Shown here: positions 54,638-62,285 of the stretch, piece by piece | How positions within the stretch are numbered: the stretch's first letter is position 1 | Layout of the letters: every line of letters starts with the position of its first letter | NCBI GenBank assembly: GCA_017435525.1 | Contig: JAFSEW010000053.1 | Coordinates: forward strand, 1-64,000 | Length of the DNA stretch: 64,000 nt | Source: Oscillospiraceae bacterium | GTDB taxonomy: Bacteria > Bacillota > Clostridia > Oscillospirales > Oscillospiraceae | Direction: 5' to 3' | Translations under genes and position numbers: made by a program | The notes under the pieces: model-generated | What the model was told of the DNA's origin: nothing | Databases searched by the model: none | What the model saw: only the letters and a program-made list of their open reading frames with translations

Positions 54638-56467
54638 ATGGCAAATCCGAATTTGATCGGTGGAGGGCGGCTGACCCGCCAAGAGGTCAGCGGTGACCGC
54701 AGAGGTGCCCGGCAGGCCCAGCTTCCCAAAGGCGTTTTGCTGAAACGGCTTTGGAAATACTTAGGCAGAAACCGGCTTCTGCTGATATTAGCCATCACAT
54801 TATCCCTGACCTCCAGCATATTGAGCCTGTATGGCCCCAAGCTGTCCGGCAAGGCTATCAATGCTATCGATACGGAAAGCGGCTTTGTGGATATGCCGGT
54901 GGTGATCCGCTGTGTCATTACGATGGCGATCTGCTATTTGTTTTCCTCGGTTTTGTCCTATCTTCTGAACTTTGTCACTATCCGGATGTCCCGGGGGATT
55001 GCCAAGCAGATGCGCCACGACATTTTTGAGAACATGTCCCGCCTGCCGGTTCGGTTTTTTGACGGCTATCAGACCGGTGACCTGATCAGTACCGTTACCT
55101 ACGATGTAGATACGGTGAATCAGTCCCTGTCTACGGATCTTCTGCAGATCCTCAACAGCATCGTTACAGTTTCGGTTTCCTTGGGTATGATGCTGAGCAT
55201 CGCGCCCAGGTTGGTACTGATCTTCCTGGTAACGATCCCGGTAACGGTGTTCTTTACCAAGTGGCTGACAGGCGTGGTGCGCCCTCTGTTTCGCAAGCGC
55301 AGCGCCAAGCTGGGACAGCTCAACGGTTTCGTGGAAGAGATGCTCTCCGGGCAGAAGACCATCCGGGCCTACGGCCGGGAAAAGGAAGTTGTAGACCGGT
55401 TTGACGAAAAGAATCAGGCGGCGGTGGATGCCTATACCGTAGCGGAAGCCAACGGTACCATCACCGGCCCGTCGGTCAACTGTATCAATAATTTTTCTCT
55501 GGCGTTGGTTTGTATGTTTGGCTCATTGATGTTTTTGGGGGGCAAGATCGGCTTAGGCGATCTGAGCAGCTTTGTGATGTACTCCCGGAAGTTTTCCGGC
55601 CCCATCAACGAGGTGGCCAACATTATCGCGGAGCTCCAAAGCGCTTTTGCCGCTACCGAGCGGATATTCTACCTGATCGATGCCGAGCCGGAAAAGGAGG
55701 ATGCGCCTGATGCTGAGACGCTGACCCAGGTAAAGGGCGATGTGCAGCTTCAGCATGTGGACTTTTCCTACGATCCCGGCAAGCCTATTATCAAGGACTT
55801 CTCCCTGCACGCAAAGCCGGGTTCGCTGACGGCCATAGTAGGCCCCACCGGCGCGGGAAAAACCACCATCATCAACCTGCTGATGCGGTTTTACGATGTG
55901 GATAACGGTGCGGTTTTGGTGGATGGCAAGGATATCCGGGGCTTGAAGCGGGATAGTTTGCGAAGAGCCTACACCATGGTGCTGCAGGATACCTGGCTGT
56001 TCCACGGTACAATTTTTGAGAATGTGGCCTACGGACATCCCGATGCCACCTTGGAAGATGTGATCCGGGTTTGTAAAGCGGCCCATATCCATAGCTACAT
56101 TTCCCGTCTGCCTCAGGGCTATGACACGGTGCTGACAGACAACGGAAGCTCCATTTCCAAGGGGCAGAAGCAGCTGCTGACCATTGCCAGAGCCATGCTT
56201 TTGGACGCCCATATGCTGATTTTGGACGAAGCAACCTCCAATGTGGATACCCGGACGGAGGAGCAGATCCAGCAGGCTATGTGGAAGCTGATGGAGGGAA
56301 AGACCTGCTTTGTTATTGCCCACCGGCTGTCTACCATCCGTTCGGCGGACCATATTCTGGTGATGCGGGACGGACAGGTGGTAGAGCAGGGCAATCATGC
56401 TGAGCTGATGGCGGCAGACGGTTTTTACCGCCAGCTTTACCAGGCCCAGTTTGACGCTGTTAGTTAA
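54638..56467 (+). CDS. ABC exporter half-transporter, catalytic subunit
   Basis: 609 residues with a longer N-terminal extension (about 1-40, GGGRLTRQEVSGDRRGARQ), membrane domain (about 45-340) and ABC domain. Walker A GPTGAGKTT, Walker B LILDEATSNVD with catalytic Glu, and H-loop FVIAHRLSTIR are canonical. The signature reads SISKGQKQ instead of LSGGQ, so it forms the degenerate site with its partner's Walker motifs. The two subunits therefore complement each other exactly as in known heterodimers. Substrate unknown. It starts 1 bp after the partner's stop. Confidence 0.93.
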   Translation: MANPNLIGGGRLTRQEVSGDRRGARQAQLPKGVLLKRLWKYLGRNRLLLILAITLSLTSSILSLYGPKLSGKAINAIDTESGFVDMPVVIRCVITMAICYLFSSVLSYLLNFVTIRMSRGIAKQMRHDIFENMSRLPVRFFDGYQTGDLISTVTYDVDTVNQSLSTDLLQILNSIVTVSVSLGMMLSIAPRLVLIFLVTIPVTVFFTKWLTGVVRPLFRKRSAKLGQLNGFVEEMLSGQKTIRAYGREKEVVDRFDEKNQAAVDAYTVAEANGTITGPSVNCINNFSLALVCMFGSLMFLGGKIGLGDLSSFVMYSRKFSGPINEVANIIAELQSAFAATERIFYLIDAEPEKEDAPDAETLTQVKGDVQLQHVDFSYDPGKPIIKDFSLHAKPGSLTAIVGPTGAGKTTIINLLMRFYDVDNGAVLVDGKDIRGLKRDSLRRAYTMVLQDTWLFHGTIFENVAYGHPDATLEDVIRVCKAAHIHSYISRLPQGYDTVLTDNGSSISKGQKQLLTIARAMLLDAHMLILDEATSNVDTRTEEQIQQAMWKLMEGKTCFVIAHRLSTIRSADHILVMRDGQVVEQGNHAELMAADGFYRQLYQAQFDAVS

Positions 56468-56577
56468 AAATGAGACCGGAGGAGCAATCCGCTTCTCCGG
56501 TTCTTTGCCGAAACGGAGGGATTTGTCAATTTCCGTTTATCGGGGAGTTTCAATATAGGAACCACCTGCCAAAAACG
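56468..56577. other. Spacer after ABC exporter
   Basis: About 110 bp with a weak hairpin near 56473-56504 (GACCGGAGGAG and CTTCTCCGGTTC) that may terminate the exporter operon. Confidence 0.4.
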
Positions 56578-56751
56578 CTGTCATTGCGAGGAGCAAAGCG
56601 ACGTGGCAATCTCCCGGAACCAAGTACATTCTTTGGAAAGGTTGTAAAGATAAGCCAAATCAGGCGATTATCCCTATTTAACCTTAGAAAAAGTCGGCAA
56701 TTTGTACCGGGAGATTGCCACGTCGGGCATTCGCCCTCCTCGCAATGACAG
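56578..56751. repeat. CTGTCATTGCGAGGAG palindromic element
   Basis: 174 bp. The left arm CTGTCATTGCGAGG...GACGTGGCAATCTCCCGG faces its reverse complement CCGGGAGATTGCCACGTC...CCTCGCAATGACAG, about 40 bp each, with about 90 bp of unique DNA between. The GAGGAGCAAAGCGACGTGGCAATC type is a common dispersed repeat in Clostridia and other phyla. Non-coding. Confidence 0.8.
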
Positions 56752-56865
56752 TTCTTTCGGTTCGTGGTTGCTTTTCGAAGGGACGGGAAAATAAGTCCCC
56801 TACAGCCCGATAAATGGCAATTTGTTTGCCGGTATGCCTATTCCTAAGAAAAAAGGAAAAATTTC

Positions 56866-56894
56866 TTGACTGAATGGGAAAAATCTTCTATAAT
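56866..56894 (+). promoter_or_regulatory. Promoter of greA-lysS
   Basis: TTGACT (56866-56871), 17-bp spacer, perfect TATAAT (56889-56894). Confidence 0.82.
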
Positions 56895-56938
56895 AATTAA
56901 ACCTATGGACATTTTTAGTTAAGAAAGGACTTGTATAT

Positions 56939-57415
56939 ATGGCTAAGGAATATAAAATTACCAGTCTGCGTCTGGCTGATCTGGAAAAGGAACTGAATTA
57001 TTTGAAGACCACCCGGGAGCGTGAGATCGCGGCTATGATCGCAGAAGCCCGTTCCTACGGTGACCTTTCCGAAAACTCTGAGTATGATGCTGCGAAGAAC
57101 GAGCAGGCTAAGCTCTATGGCCGCATTGCTGAAATTGAGGATGTTCTTTCTCATGCTGTAATCATCGAGGATGAAAACGAAGCCACCGGTCGTGTTGGCC
57201 TGGGCTGCACCATCGTGGTGGAAGATGCCAACGGCAAGCAGACTACCTACCGCATCACCGGTTCTCAGGAAGCCAACCCCATGGAGGGCAAGCTGTCCGA
57301 CGATTCTCCCTTCGGCCGTGCTGTTGTTGGCAAGGCTGCCGGTGAAACCTTTACCGTGAACGCACCTGCCGGCTCCTTCTCCTTGAAGGTGGTCAGCGTT
57401 TCCCGCGAGGGCTAA
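56939..57415 (+). CDS. greA: Transcription elongation factor GreA
   Basis: 158 residues: N-terminal antiparallel coiled coil (about 5-78) with the acidic tip GDLSENSEYDAAKNEQ, and a C-terminal FKBP-like domain with SQEANPMEGKLSDDSPFGRAVVGKAAGE. It inserts into the RNA polymerase secondary channel and rescues backtracked complexes by stimulating transcript cleavage. It is 3 bp ahead of lysS, a common pairing in Firmicutes. Confidence 0.96.
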   Translation: MAKEYKITSLRLADLEKELNYLKTTREREIAAMIAEARSYGDLSENSEYDAAKNEQAKLYGRIAEIEDVLSHAVIIEDENEATGRVGLGCTIVVEDANGKQTTYRITGSQEANPMEGKLSDDSPFGRAVVGKAAGETFTVNAPAGSFSLKVVSVSREG

Positions 57416-57418
57416 GCT

Positions 57419-58912
57419 ATGGCAAAGTTTGAACCGCAGGCCGAGTTGCCTGTATCTGAGCAGGCCGCCATCCGCCGGGAAAAGCTGGCGGCATTGCAGG
57501 CTGAGGGTCGGGACCCCTTTGTCCAGACCAAGTACGATTTCAATGCCGATTCCGCCGCCATCAAGGCTGATTATGAAGGCTACGAGGGCAAGATCGTCCG
57601 GGTTGCCGGCCGCTTGATGAGCAAGCGGGGTCAGGGTAAGGTCATGTTCTGTGATCTGCAGGACAGCACCGGCCGGATCCAGCTGTTTGTGAAGATCGAT
57701 GAGCTGGGTGAGGAGGAGTATGCCCGTTTCAAGAAGAACGACATTGGCGACATCCTGGGTGTGGAAGGCGAAGTCTTCAAGACCAAGACTGAGGAAATCT
57801 CTGTCCGTGCCAAGTCCGTTATTTTGCTTTCCAAGTCTTTGCTGCCCCTGCCCGAAAAGTACCACGGTCTGACGGACAAGGAGATCCGTTTCCGTCAGCG
57901 CTATGTGGACCTGATGGTAAACCCCGAGGTAAAGCAGAACTTTATCATTCGCTCTAAGTTTATCAAGTTCATGCGCGCTTACCTGGACAATATGAACTAT
58001 ATTGAGGTAGAAACCCCGGTGCTGAACACCATCGCCGGCGGTGCTTCTGCCCGTCCCTTCATTACCCATCATAATACTCTGGATATCGATATGTATATGC
58101 GTATCGCCACCGAGCTGCCCCTGAAGCGGCTGATCATTGGCGGTATGGACCGGGTGTATGAGATCGGCAGAATCTTCCGCAATGAGGGTATGGACCCCAA
58201 GCATAACCCCGAGTTTACCAGTGTTGAGCTGTATCAGGCCTATGCCGACTTCCACGATATGATGGATATCGCCGAAGGCATCATCTCCGGCGCGGCCAAG
58301 GAGATCCTTGGTACTTACGAAGTGGAGTGGATGGGCGAGAAGATCGATCTGACTCCCGGTTGGCGCCGTTTGACCATGGTGGATGCGGTTAAGGAATACC
58401 TGGGTATCGATTTTGGTGCCATCACCGACGATGCTGAGGCGGTTGCCGCTGCGGCTGCCAAGGGCGTGGAGCTGGCGGATGCTGCCGAGAAGACCTGGGG
58501 CAATGCTCTGTATGCCTGCTTCGATCAGAGAGTGGAAGAGCATCTGATCCAGCCTACCTTCATCACCATGTATCCTGTGGAGGTCAGCCCCCTGACCAAG
58601 CGCAGTCCTGAAGATCCCCGGCTTACCGAGCGGTTTGAACTGTTTGTCTGCCACAGTGAGCTTGCCAATGCCTACTCCGAGCTGAATGATCCTATCGATC
58701 AGAGAAACCGCTTCCAAAAGCAGGTGGAGCAGCGTGAGCGTGGCGACGATGAGACCGAAATGATGGACGAGGATTTCCTCAACGCTATGGAATACGGCAT
58801 GCCCCCCACGGGCGGCATGGGCATCGGTATCGACCGTACCGTGATGCTGCTGACCAACAACGACACCATCCGCGAGGTCATCCTGTTCCCCACGATGAAG
58901 CCTCTCGACTAA
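57419..58912 (+). CDS. lysS: Lysine--tRNA ligase, class II
   Basis: 497 residues. OB-fold anticodon domain (about 55-165), then motif 1 (FIKFMRAYLDNMNYIEVETPVL), motif 2 (FRNEGMDPKHNPEFTSVELY), and motif 3 (GMGIGIDRTVMLL). It charges tRNA-Lys. It shares the greA promoter. Directly after its stop codon the composition changes and the mobile element begins, so this 3' end is probably the chromosome/element border. Confidence 0.97.
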   Translation: MAKFEPQAELPVSEQAAIRREKLAALQAEGRDPFVQTKYDFNADSAAIKADYEGYEGKIVRVAGRLMSKRGQGKVMFCDLQDSTGRIQLFVKIDELGEEEYARFKKNDIGDILGVEGEVFKTKTEEISVRAKSVILLSKSLLPLPEKYHGLTDKEIRFRQRYVDLMVNPEVKQNFIIRSKFIKFMRAYLDNMNYIEVETPVLNTIAGGASARPFITHHNTLDIDMYMRIATELPLKRLIIGGMDRVYEIGRIFRNEGMDPKHNPEFTSVELYQAYADFHDMMDIAEGIISGAAKEILGTYEVEWMGEKIDLTPGWRRLTMVDAVKEYLGIDFGAITDDAEAVAAAAAKGVELADAAEKTWGNALYACFDQRVEEHLIQPTFITMYPVEVSPLTKRSPEDPRLTERFELFVCHSELANAYSELNDPIDQRNRFQKQVEQRERGDDETEMMDEDFLNAMEYGMPPTGGMGIGIDRTVMLLTNNDTIREVILFPTMKPLD

Positions 58913-58955
58913 AAAACCCAGTAAAATCAAGGGTTTTCGGCATCTCAAATCCGAG

Positions 58956-58977
58956 TTGACAACAAATTGACAACAAT
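58956..58977 (+). promoter_or_regulatory. Tandem 11-bp repeat, ICE operator candidate 1
   Basis: TTGACAACAAA followed by TTGACAACAAT, two 11-bp copies in direct tandem (one helical turn). The same arrangement recurs at 61685-61706. Either could be a regulator site or a -35 region. Confidence 0.55.
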
Positions 58978-59054
58978 CTTTCATATTATTTTGAAGGATT
59001 GTAACGCAGTATGAATAGTTGACAGGACAAAACACAATATAGCACTTGCTATTT

Positions 59055-59100
59055 AGAGAACACTTTTTTGAAAGAAATTTCAAGAGGTGTTCTCTTTTTT
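59055..59100 (+). terminator. Leader terminator 1 of the element
   Basis: AGAGAACAC pairs with GTGTTCTCT, with an inner CTTTTTTG/CAAGAGG extension, followed by TTTTTT. It precedes the first ORF, so it is probably an attenuator rather than an end-of-gene terminator. Confidence 0.7.
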
Positions 59101-59155
59101 CGTTGGGTCTGCTTTTGTCATGACAGAAAATCAAATCTGAAAGGAACTGAATTTT

Positions 59156-59428
59156 ATGATTAGTGAAGAGACAAAAGCATACTATGACCTGAAGAAACGT
59201 AACGATGTCAGAGAAAGTGCTAAGAGGATTCGTCGGCAGTTTTTACGCTATAAGGATGCAGAGATTATTTATAGCCTGCAACACAAGAAAATACTGGAGC
59301 TTGCCAGCGAAGCAGGTGCAATTTATCGCATGGACGGAACTGTCTTGATTAACCGAGATATCTTTGAGGAGTACTTGGAGAGGTTCCACGAGCCAAGTAC
59401 ACTTCTCTCAAAGGAGGATCAGAAATGA
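59156..59428 (+). CDS. DUF6462-like small DNA-binding protein
   Basis: 90 residues, helical and basic: RRQFLRYKDAEIIYSLQHKKILELASEAGAIYRMDGTVLINRDIFEEYLERF. The pattern (an excisionase-like winged helix where a short helix-turn-helix reads DGTVLINRDIFEEYL) matches DUF6462 proteins common at the start of clostridial ICEs. Probably a DNA-binding accessory; excision or regulation are candidates. GAAAGGAACTG lies upstream of ATG 59156. It overlaps the next gene by 4 bp. Confidence 0.75.
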   Translation: MISEETKAYYDLKKRNDVRESAKRIRRQFLRYKDAEIIYSLQHKKILELASEAGAIYRMDGTVLINRDIFEEYLERFHEPSTLLSKEDQK

Positions 59429-59907
59429 GCGGAAACCTTTGGATGTTCTCAGACATGCTCGATGATGAAGACATCGAGATGCAGAAGCATGATTTTATTA
59501 CGTTATATCAAGGCGCCGATTACTATGGACTTGGTCTAAAGGTGTTTACCCGTATGGCACGTGAAGCTGGATCTGTCTATAAAATTGGAAAGAAGGTCTT
59601 GATTCGCAGAACTATTTTTGATGAATATTTAAGAAAGGTATATAAGAAAGAGTTGGAGAAAAAAACCTCTGACGATTCCGGAAAGGAGTTTATGAAAAGA
59701 CAAGGTACGATGGTCACTGATGAAGATAGTGGCCGAATGGATATTCGTTTTGGATTATTGGATTACTATGGTGGTCTACACTGCGGTGAATGCTTAGATG
59801 TCCTCATCGACGGTGAGTGGGTTCCTACCCGCATTGAAATGGGAGACGGTTGGTTTCTCGTTGGTGTTCCAACAGATCAACTGGTGGGTCTTGTTGTTAG
59901 AATTTAA
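59425..59907 (+). CDS. DUF6462-DUF5348 fusion-like protein
   Basis: 160 residues. The first half (about 25-75) repeats the DUF6462 pattern of the preceding protein (YQGADYYGLGLKVFTRMAREAGSVYKIGKKVLIRRTIFDEYL). The second half (about 100-160) resembles DUF5348: DIRFGLLDYYGGLHCGECLDVLIDGEWVPTRIEMGDGWFLVG, a small beta-rich domain found in element proteins. Most homologues I know of carry one or the other domain, so this looks like a fusion. Function unknown; DNA binding is plausible. It is translationally coupled to the preceding gene by the ATGA overlap. Confidence 0.7.
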   Translation: MSGNLWMFSDMLDDEDIEMQKHDFITLYQGADYYGLGLKVFTRMAREAGSVYKIGKKVLIRRTIFDEYLRKVYKKELEKKTSDDSGKEFMKRQGTMVTDEDSGRMDIRFGLLDYYGGLHCGECLDVLIDGEWVPTRIEMGDGWFLVGVPTDQLVGLVVRI

Positions 59908-59922
59908 TAGAAATGATTTGCT

Positions 59923-59956
59923 GGGCGACTTCATTATTGAGGTCGCCCTTCTTTTA
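59923..59956 (+). other. Terminator-like hairpin between element genes
   Basis: GGGCGACTTC pairs with GAGGTCGCCC around ATTATT, followed by TTCTTTT. It may reduce read-through into the next gene. Confidence 0.6.
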
Positions 59957-59981
59957 TATAAAAACAAAGGAGGTGTCCCTT

Positions 59982-61073
59982 ATGAAATGCTTGATGAAGT
60001 ATCAGTGGGTTAAATTACCCCGAAATCATCTGCCCGAAGGCAAAGGTATCATGAGTGCCTGGGCGAAACTTGCATCCCGTGCGGCGTTCCGTAAGGGACA
60101 AGCTTCTTATTGCGGCCACATTAACGCTGTAAGCCCCGGAATGTGGTCTGGAGGCGTTGTGGGGTTAAAGAGTATACTTGGCTCCAGAAGCCGCGCACAG
60201 AGCCTTGAGGCGCTTTCTAAGCTCTCTGAGCTCGGTTATGTGAGATATTCACTAAATGCAAAGACTAAGAAGCTCACATATCAAATAACAGACTGGGTTG
60301 TCGAATGCTCCGGCGAGGAGTGTATGAACGGTTCGGTTTATGCTACCGAAGGGTATGGCTTCCTCTGCCTCCCTCGCAACATTACTGACAGACTCATCGA
60401 ACAAAACTACATATTTGATGAAGCAGACGCATGGCTTGATCTATGGTGCCACACAGTATCCGAAGATTTTGGCAATGCGTTTTCTTTTTTGGCACCGATC
60501 GTGCAGTTTGGTAAGTTCGGTACCGTACTAACTTTGGAAACCCTGGGACAGCGATGGAACTGGGAAAAGACTAAAGTGTGGCGTTTCTTTCAGAAGCATG
60601 GGGATGCTTTTAAGCTGCACCGTCTTCCCGGCGCGTATGGTTGCCTCATTTTCAATAAACTGTATCCAAGTGATACAGAGTTTACAATGCCGGAGTCCGA
60701 GAAAATCGAGCGTATAATTGTCGAAATACGCATTTTGGCAGAGAATGAGCAGAAAGTGGGTTCTGATCATGAGAATATCGGCAGACTGATTGCTTTGTAC
60801 AGTCGCCAACTCTTGATGGAATACGCTGACGAGAGTGAAAACACTCCGCCTAAAAATCGCGTTGCACTTTTTGACCCATATATATTACACGCGTATTTTT
60901 CTCACTCGAATTGTAAGAAGTGTATATATGACTGCAAGGGTAAATGTATATGTTCCCCTCCAGTTATAGATACGAGTAAAATCCGTGGGCCTTGTGCGCC
61001 TGTGGATATAACGATAATTGCAAAGGAGATGTTTACATATGACCCGCCAAACAGACGAAAAATCGCTGTATGA
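59982..61073 (+). CDS. Conserved ICE protein, possibly winged-helix
   Basis: 363 residues. A family I recognise from clostridial conjugative elements but with no assigned function. N-terminal block WVKLPRNHLPEGKGIMSAWAKLASRAAFRKGQASYCG. Then a winged-helix-like region with SRSRAQSLEALSKLSELGYVRYS and LETLGQRWNWEKTKVWRFFQKHG (helix-turn-helix-like), and near the C-terminus a cysteine cluster CKKCIYDCKGKC that could bind metal. A replication or DNA-processing role is possible. ATG 59982 has AAAGGAGG 7 bp upstream. It overlaps the next gene by about 35 bp. Confidence 0.65.
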   Translation: MKCLMKYQWVKLPRNHLPEGKGIMSAWAKLASRAAFRKGQASYCGHINAVSPGMWSGGVVGLKSILGSRSRAQSLEALSKLSELGYVRYSLNAKTKKLTYQITDWVVECSGEECMNGSVYATEGYGFLCLPRNITDRLIEQNYIFDEADAWLDLWCHTVSEDFGNAFSFLAPIVQFGKFGTVLTLETLGQRWNWEKTKVWRFFQKHGDAFKLHRLPGAYGCLIFNKLYPSDTEFTMPESEKIERIIVEIRILAENEQKVGSDHENIGRLIALYSRQLLMEYADESENTPPKNRVALFDPYILHAYFSHSNCKKCIYDCKGKCICSPPVIDTSKIRGPCAPVDITIIAKEMFTYDPPNRRKIAV

Positions 61074-61674
61074 GCAGCAAGAAGACCGCATATTAGCGCA
61101 GTCAGACGCTTTCATTTCACTTCTGACAAAGCGTGGGATTCTCGGAGATCACGAGATTGATAATGAGAAGATCCGCACAGCACAGCAAAAAAGGACACAA
61201 ACCAGCTATCACAATACCAAGATGCTTCTGCAACACTATCGAACAATTGCATGGGTTCTTGAGTGTTTCCCTACAGACGTTGCTGCAGAGTTGGACACTC
61301 CGTTTGAGCATATTGATCAGCTGATAGATAAGGTTGACATGGAAATGGCTATGGGAAACCGTAAGCTTGAAGGTCGAATGGAAGGTGTTCGCAAGTCGAG
61401 ACTGCTTTTTGATCGAGTCAACGAAGCTCTAACTGTGCTCAAGAGCAAGCCAGGTAACGGAAAGCTCTTGTATGACGTCATATACATGACCTACATTGCA
61501 ACGGAGCATCTTTCCCTGCAAGAGATGATTGATCAGCTTGAAATCTCGAAGAGAACATATTACCGGCTTCGTCAGCAGGCAATCACAATTCTTTCAATTC
61601 GTTTGTGGGCAACGCCTGCTATTGGAATTGATTTTTGGTTTGATATGCTTACCCTTTTGGAGAACCTTGAATAG
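61039..61674 (+). CDS. Element-encoded HTH/sigma-like protein
   Basis: 211 residues, all helical. The C-terminal part reads LSLQEMIDQLEISKRTYYRLRQQAITILSIRLWA, which looks like a sigma-70 region 4-type helix-turn-helix in which a recognition helix SKRTYYRLRQQA is visible; such ArpU-like or DUF-type proteins regulate late genes in phages and ICEs. AAAGGAGATG lies upstream of ATG 61039, inside the end of the preceding gene. It is followed by the second tandem-repeat and leader cassette, so it is a candidate activator of the transfer operon. Confidence 0.6.
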   Translation: MTRQTDEKSLYEQQEDRILAQSDAFISLLTKRGILGDHEIDNEKIRTAQQKRTQTSYHNTKMLLQHYRTIAWVLECFPTDVAAELDTPFEHIDQLIDKVDMEMAMGNRKLEGRMEGVRKSRLLFDRVNEALTVLKSKPGNGKLLYDVIYMTYIATEHLSLQEMIDQLEISKRTYYRLRQQAITILSIRLWATPAIGIDFWFDMLTLLENLE

Positions 61675-61684
61675 TGACAGTAAA

Positions 61685-61706
61685 TTGGCACAAAATTGGC
61701 ACAGTT
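61685..61706 (+). promoter_or_regulatory. Tandem 11-bp repeat, ICE operator candidate 2
   Basis: TTGGCACAAAA then TTGGCACAGTT in direct tandem, matching the 58956 repeat at most positions (TTGRCAMMAAA). It lies just upstream of a -35/-10 pair. Confidence 0.55.
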
Positions 61707-61712
61707 TTGCCG

Positions 61713-61741
61713 ATGACAAGAGAATGGGAATGTGTTATAAT
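61713..61741 (+). promoter_or_regulatory. Promoter of the transfer gene block
   Basis: ATGACA (61713-61718), 17-bp spacer, perfect TATAAT (61736-61741), placed just after the tandem repeat. Confidence 0.7.
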
Positions 61742-61776
61742 TGTATCGTCCAAAACTGGGCTCGGGTGAAGACGAG

Positions 61777-61820
61777 GCCGTTTCTTTTAGCAGAAATGCT
61801 TGAAAGAGACGGCTTTTTTT
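61777..61820 (+). terminator. Leader terminator 2 of the element
   Basis: GCCGTTTCTTT pairs with AAAGAGACGGC (one wobble), followed by TTTTTTT. It lies between the promoter and the VirB2-like gene, so transcription of the block must pass it. Confidence 0.78.
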
Positions 61821-61857
61821 GTTGCCCGAAAATCTGAAAAAAAGGAGGTACACAGGC

Positions 61858-62250
61858 ATGATTAAGCAACTCAGGCTGGGCGGTAGCAAAATGAAATCCG
61901 CCTATTGGTCGCTCGTCGGAACGGCGTGTGCAATGATTTTCTCTATGCATCCCGTTATGGCCGCAACGATCTGGGATCGCTTCTCAGCGATTATGCAGGA
62001 CATTTACGGTCAGATTGTGGCGATCAGTACCATCGTGGCAGTCACAGTAGGTGCCATTGCCCTGATTATCCGAATGGTTTCGAGAAATCAGCGTGCAGTG
62101 GACGAAGCGACGCAGTGGCTCAAGAGAATCGTGATCACCTGGATCATTCTCAACTCTCTCGGCTTCATCGTTGCGTATTTGCAGCCTCTCATCGCCGGCG
62201 GAAATTACTCGCCCGGTGGTAGCGGCGGTGGTGGCACTGTCACCATTTAA
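61858..62250 (+). CDS. VirB2/TrbC-like conjugation subunit
   Basis: 130 residues. N-terminal signal-like segment (about 15-35, ending VMAATIWD), then two membrane segments (about 52-72 and 88-110) with a short basic loop RMVSRNQRAVDEATQWLKR between, and a Gly/Ser-rich tail. Size and two-helix topology fit the pilin-like VirB2/TrbC subunit of type IV secretion systems. Homology to named pilins cannot be shown by eye. GGAGG lies 8 bp before ATG 61858. It is directly followed by a TrbL/VirB6-like gene. Confidence 0.7.
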   Translation: MIKQLRLGGSKMKSAYWSLVGTACAMIFSMHPVMAATIWDRFSAIMQDIYGQIVAISTIVAVTVGAIALIIRMVSRNQRAVDEATQWLKRIVITWIILNSLGFIVAYLQPLIAGGNYSPGGSGGGGTVTI

Positions 62251-62285
62251 GCATCCGGGTCAAGCAGGAATGGAGGTGATAGCCG

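Noticed and set aside
56915..59134. 739-codon minus-strand ORF across greA and lysS
   Set aside because: Both plus-strand genes in this interval are full-length, recognisable families with promoter and ribosome sites; the antisense frame has none.
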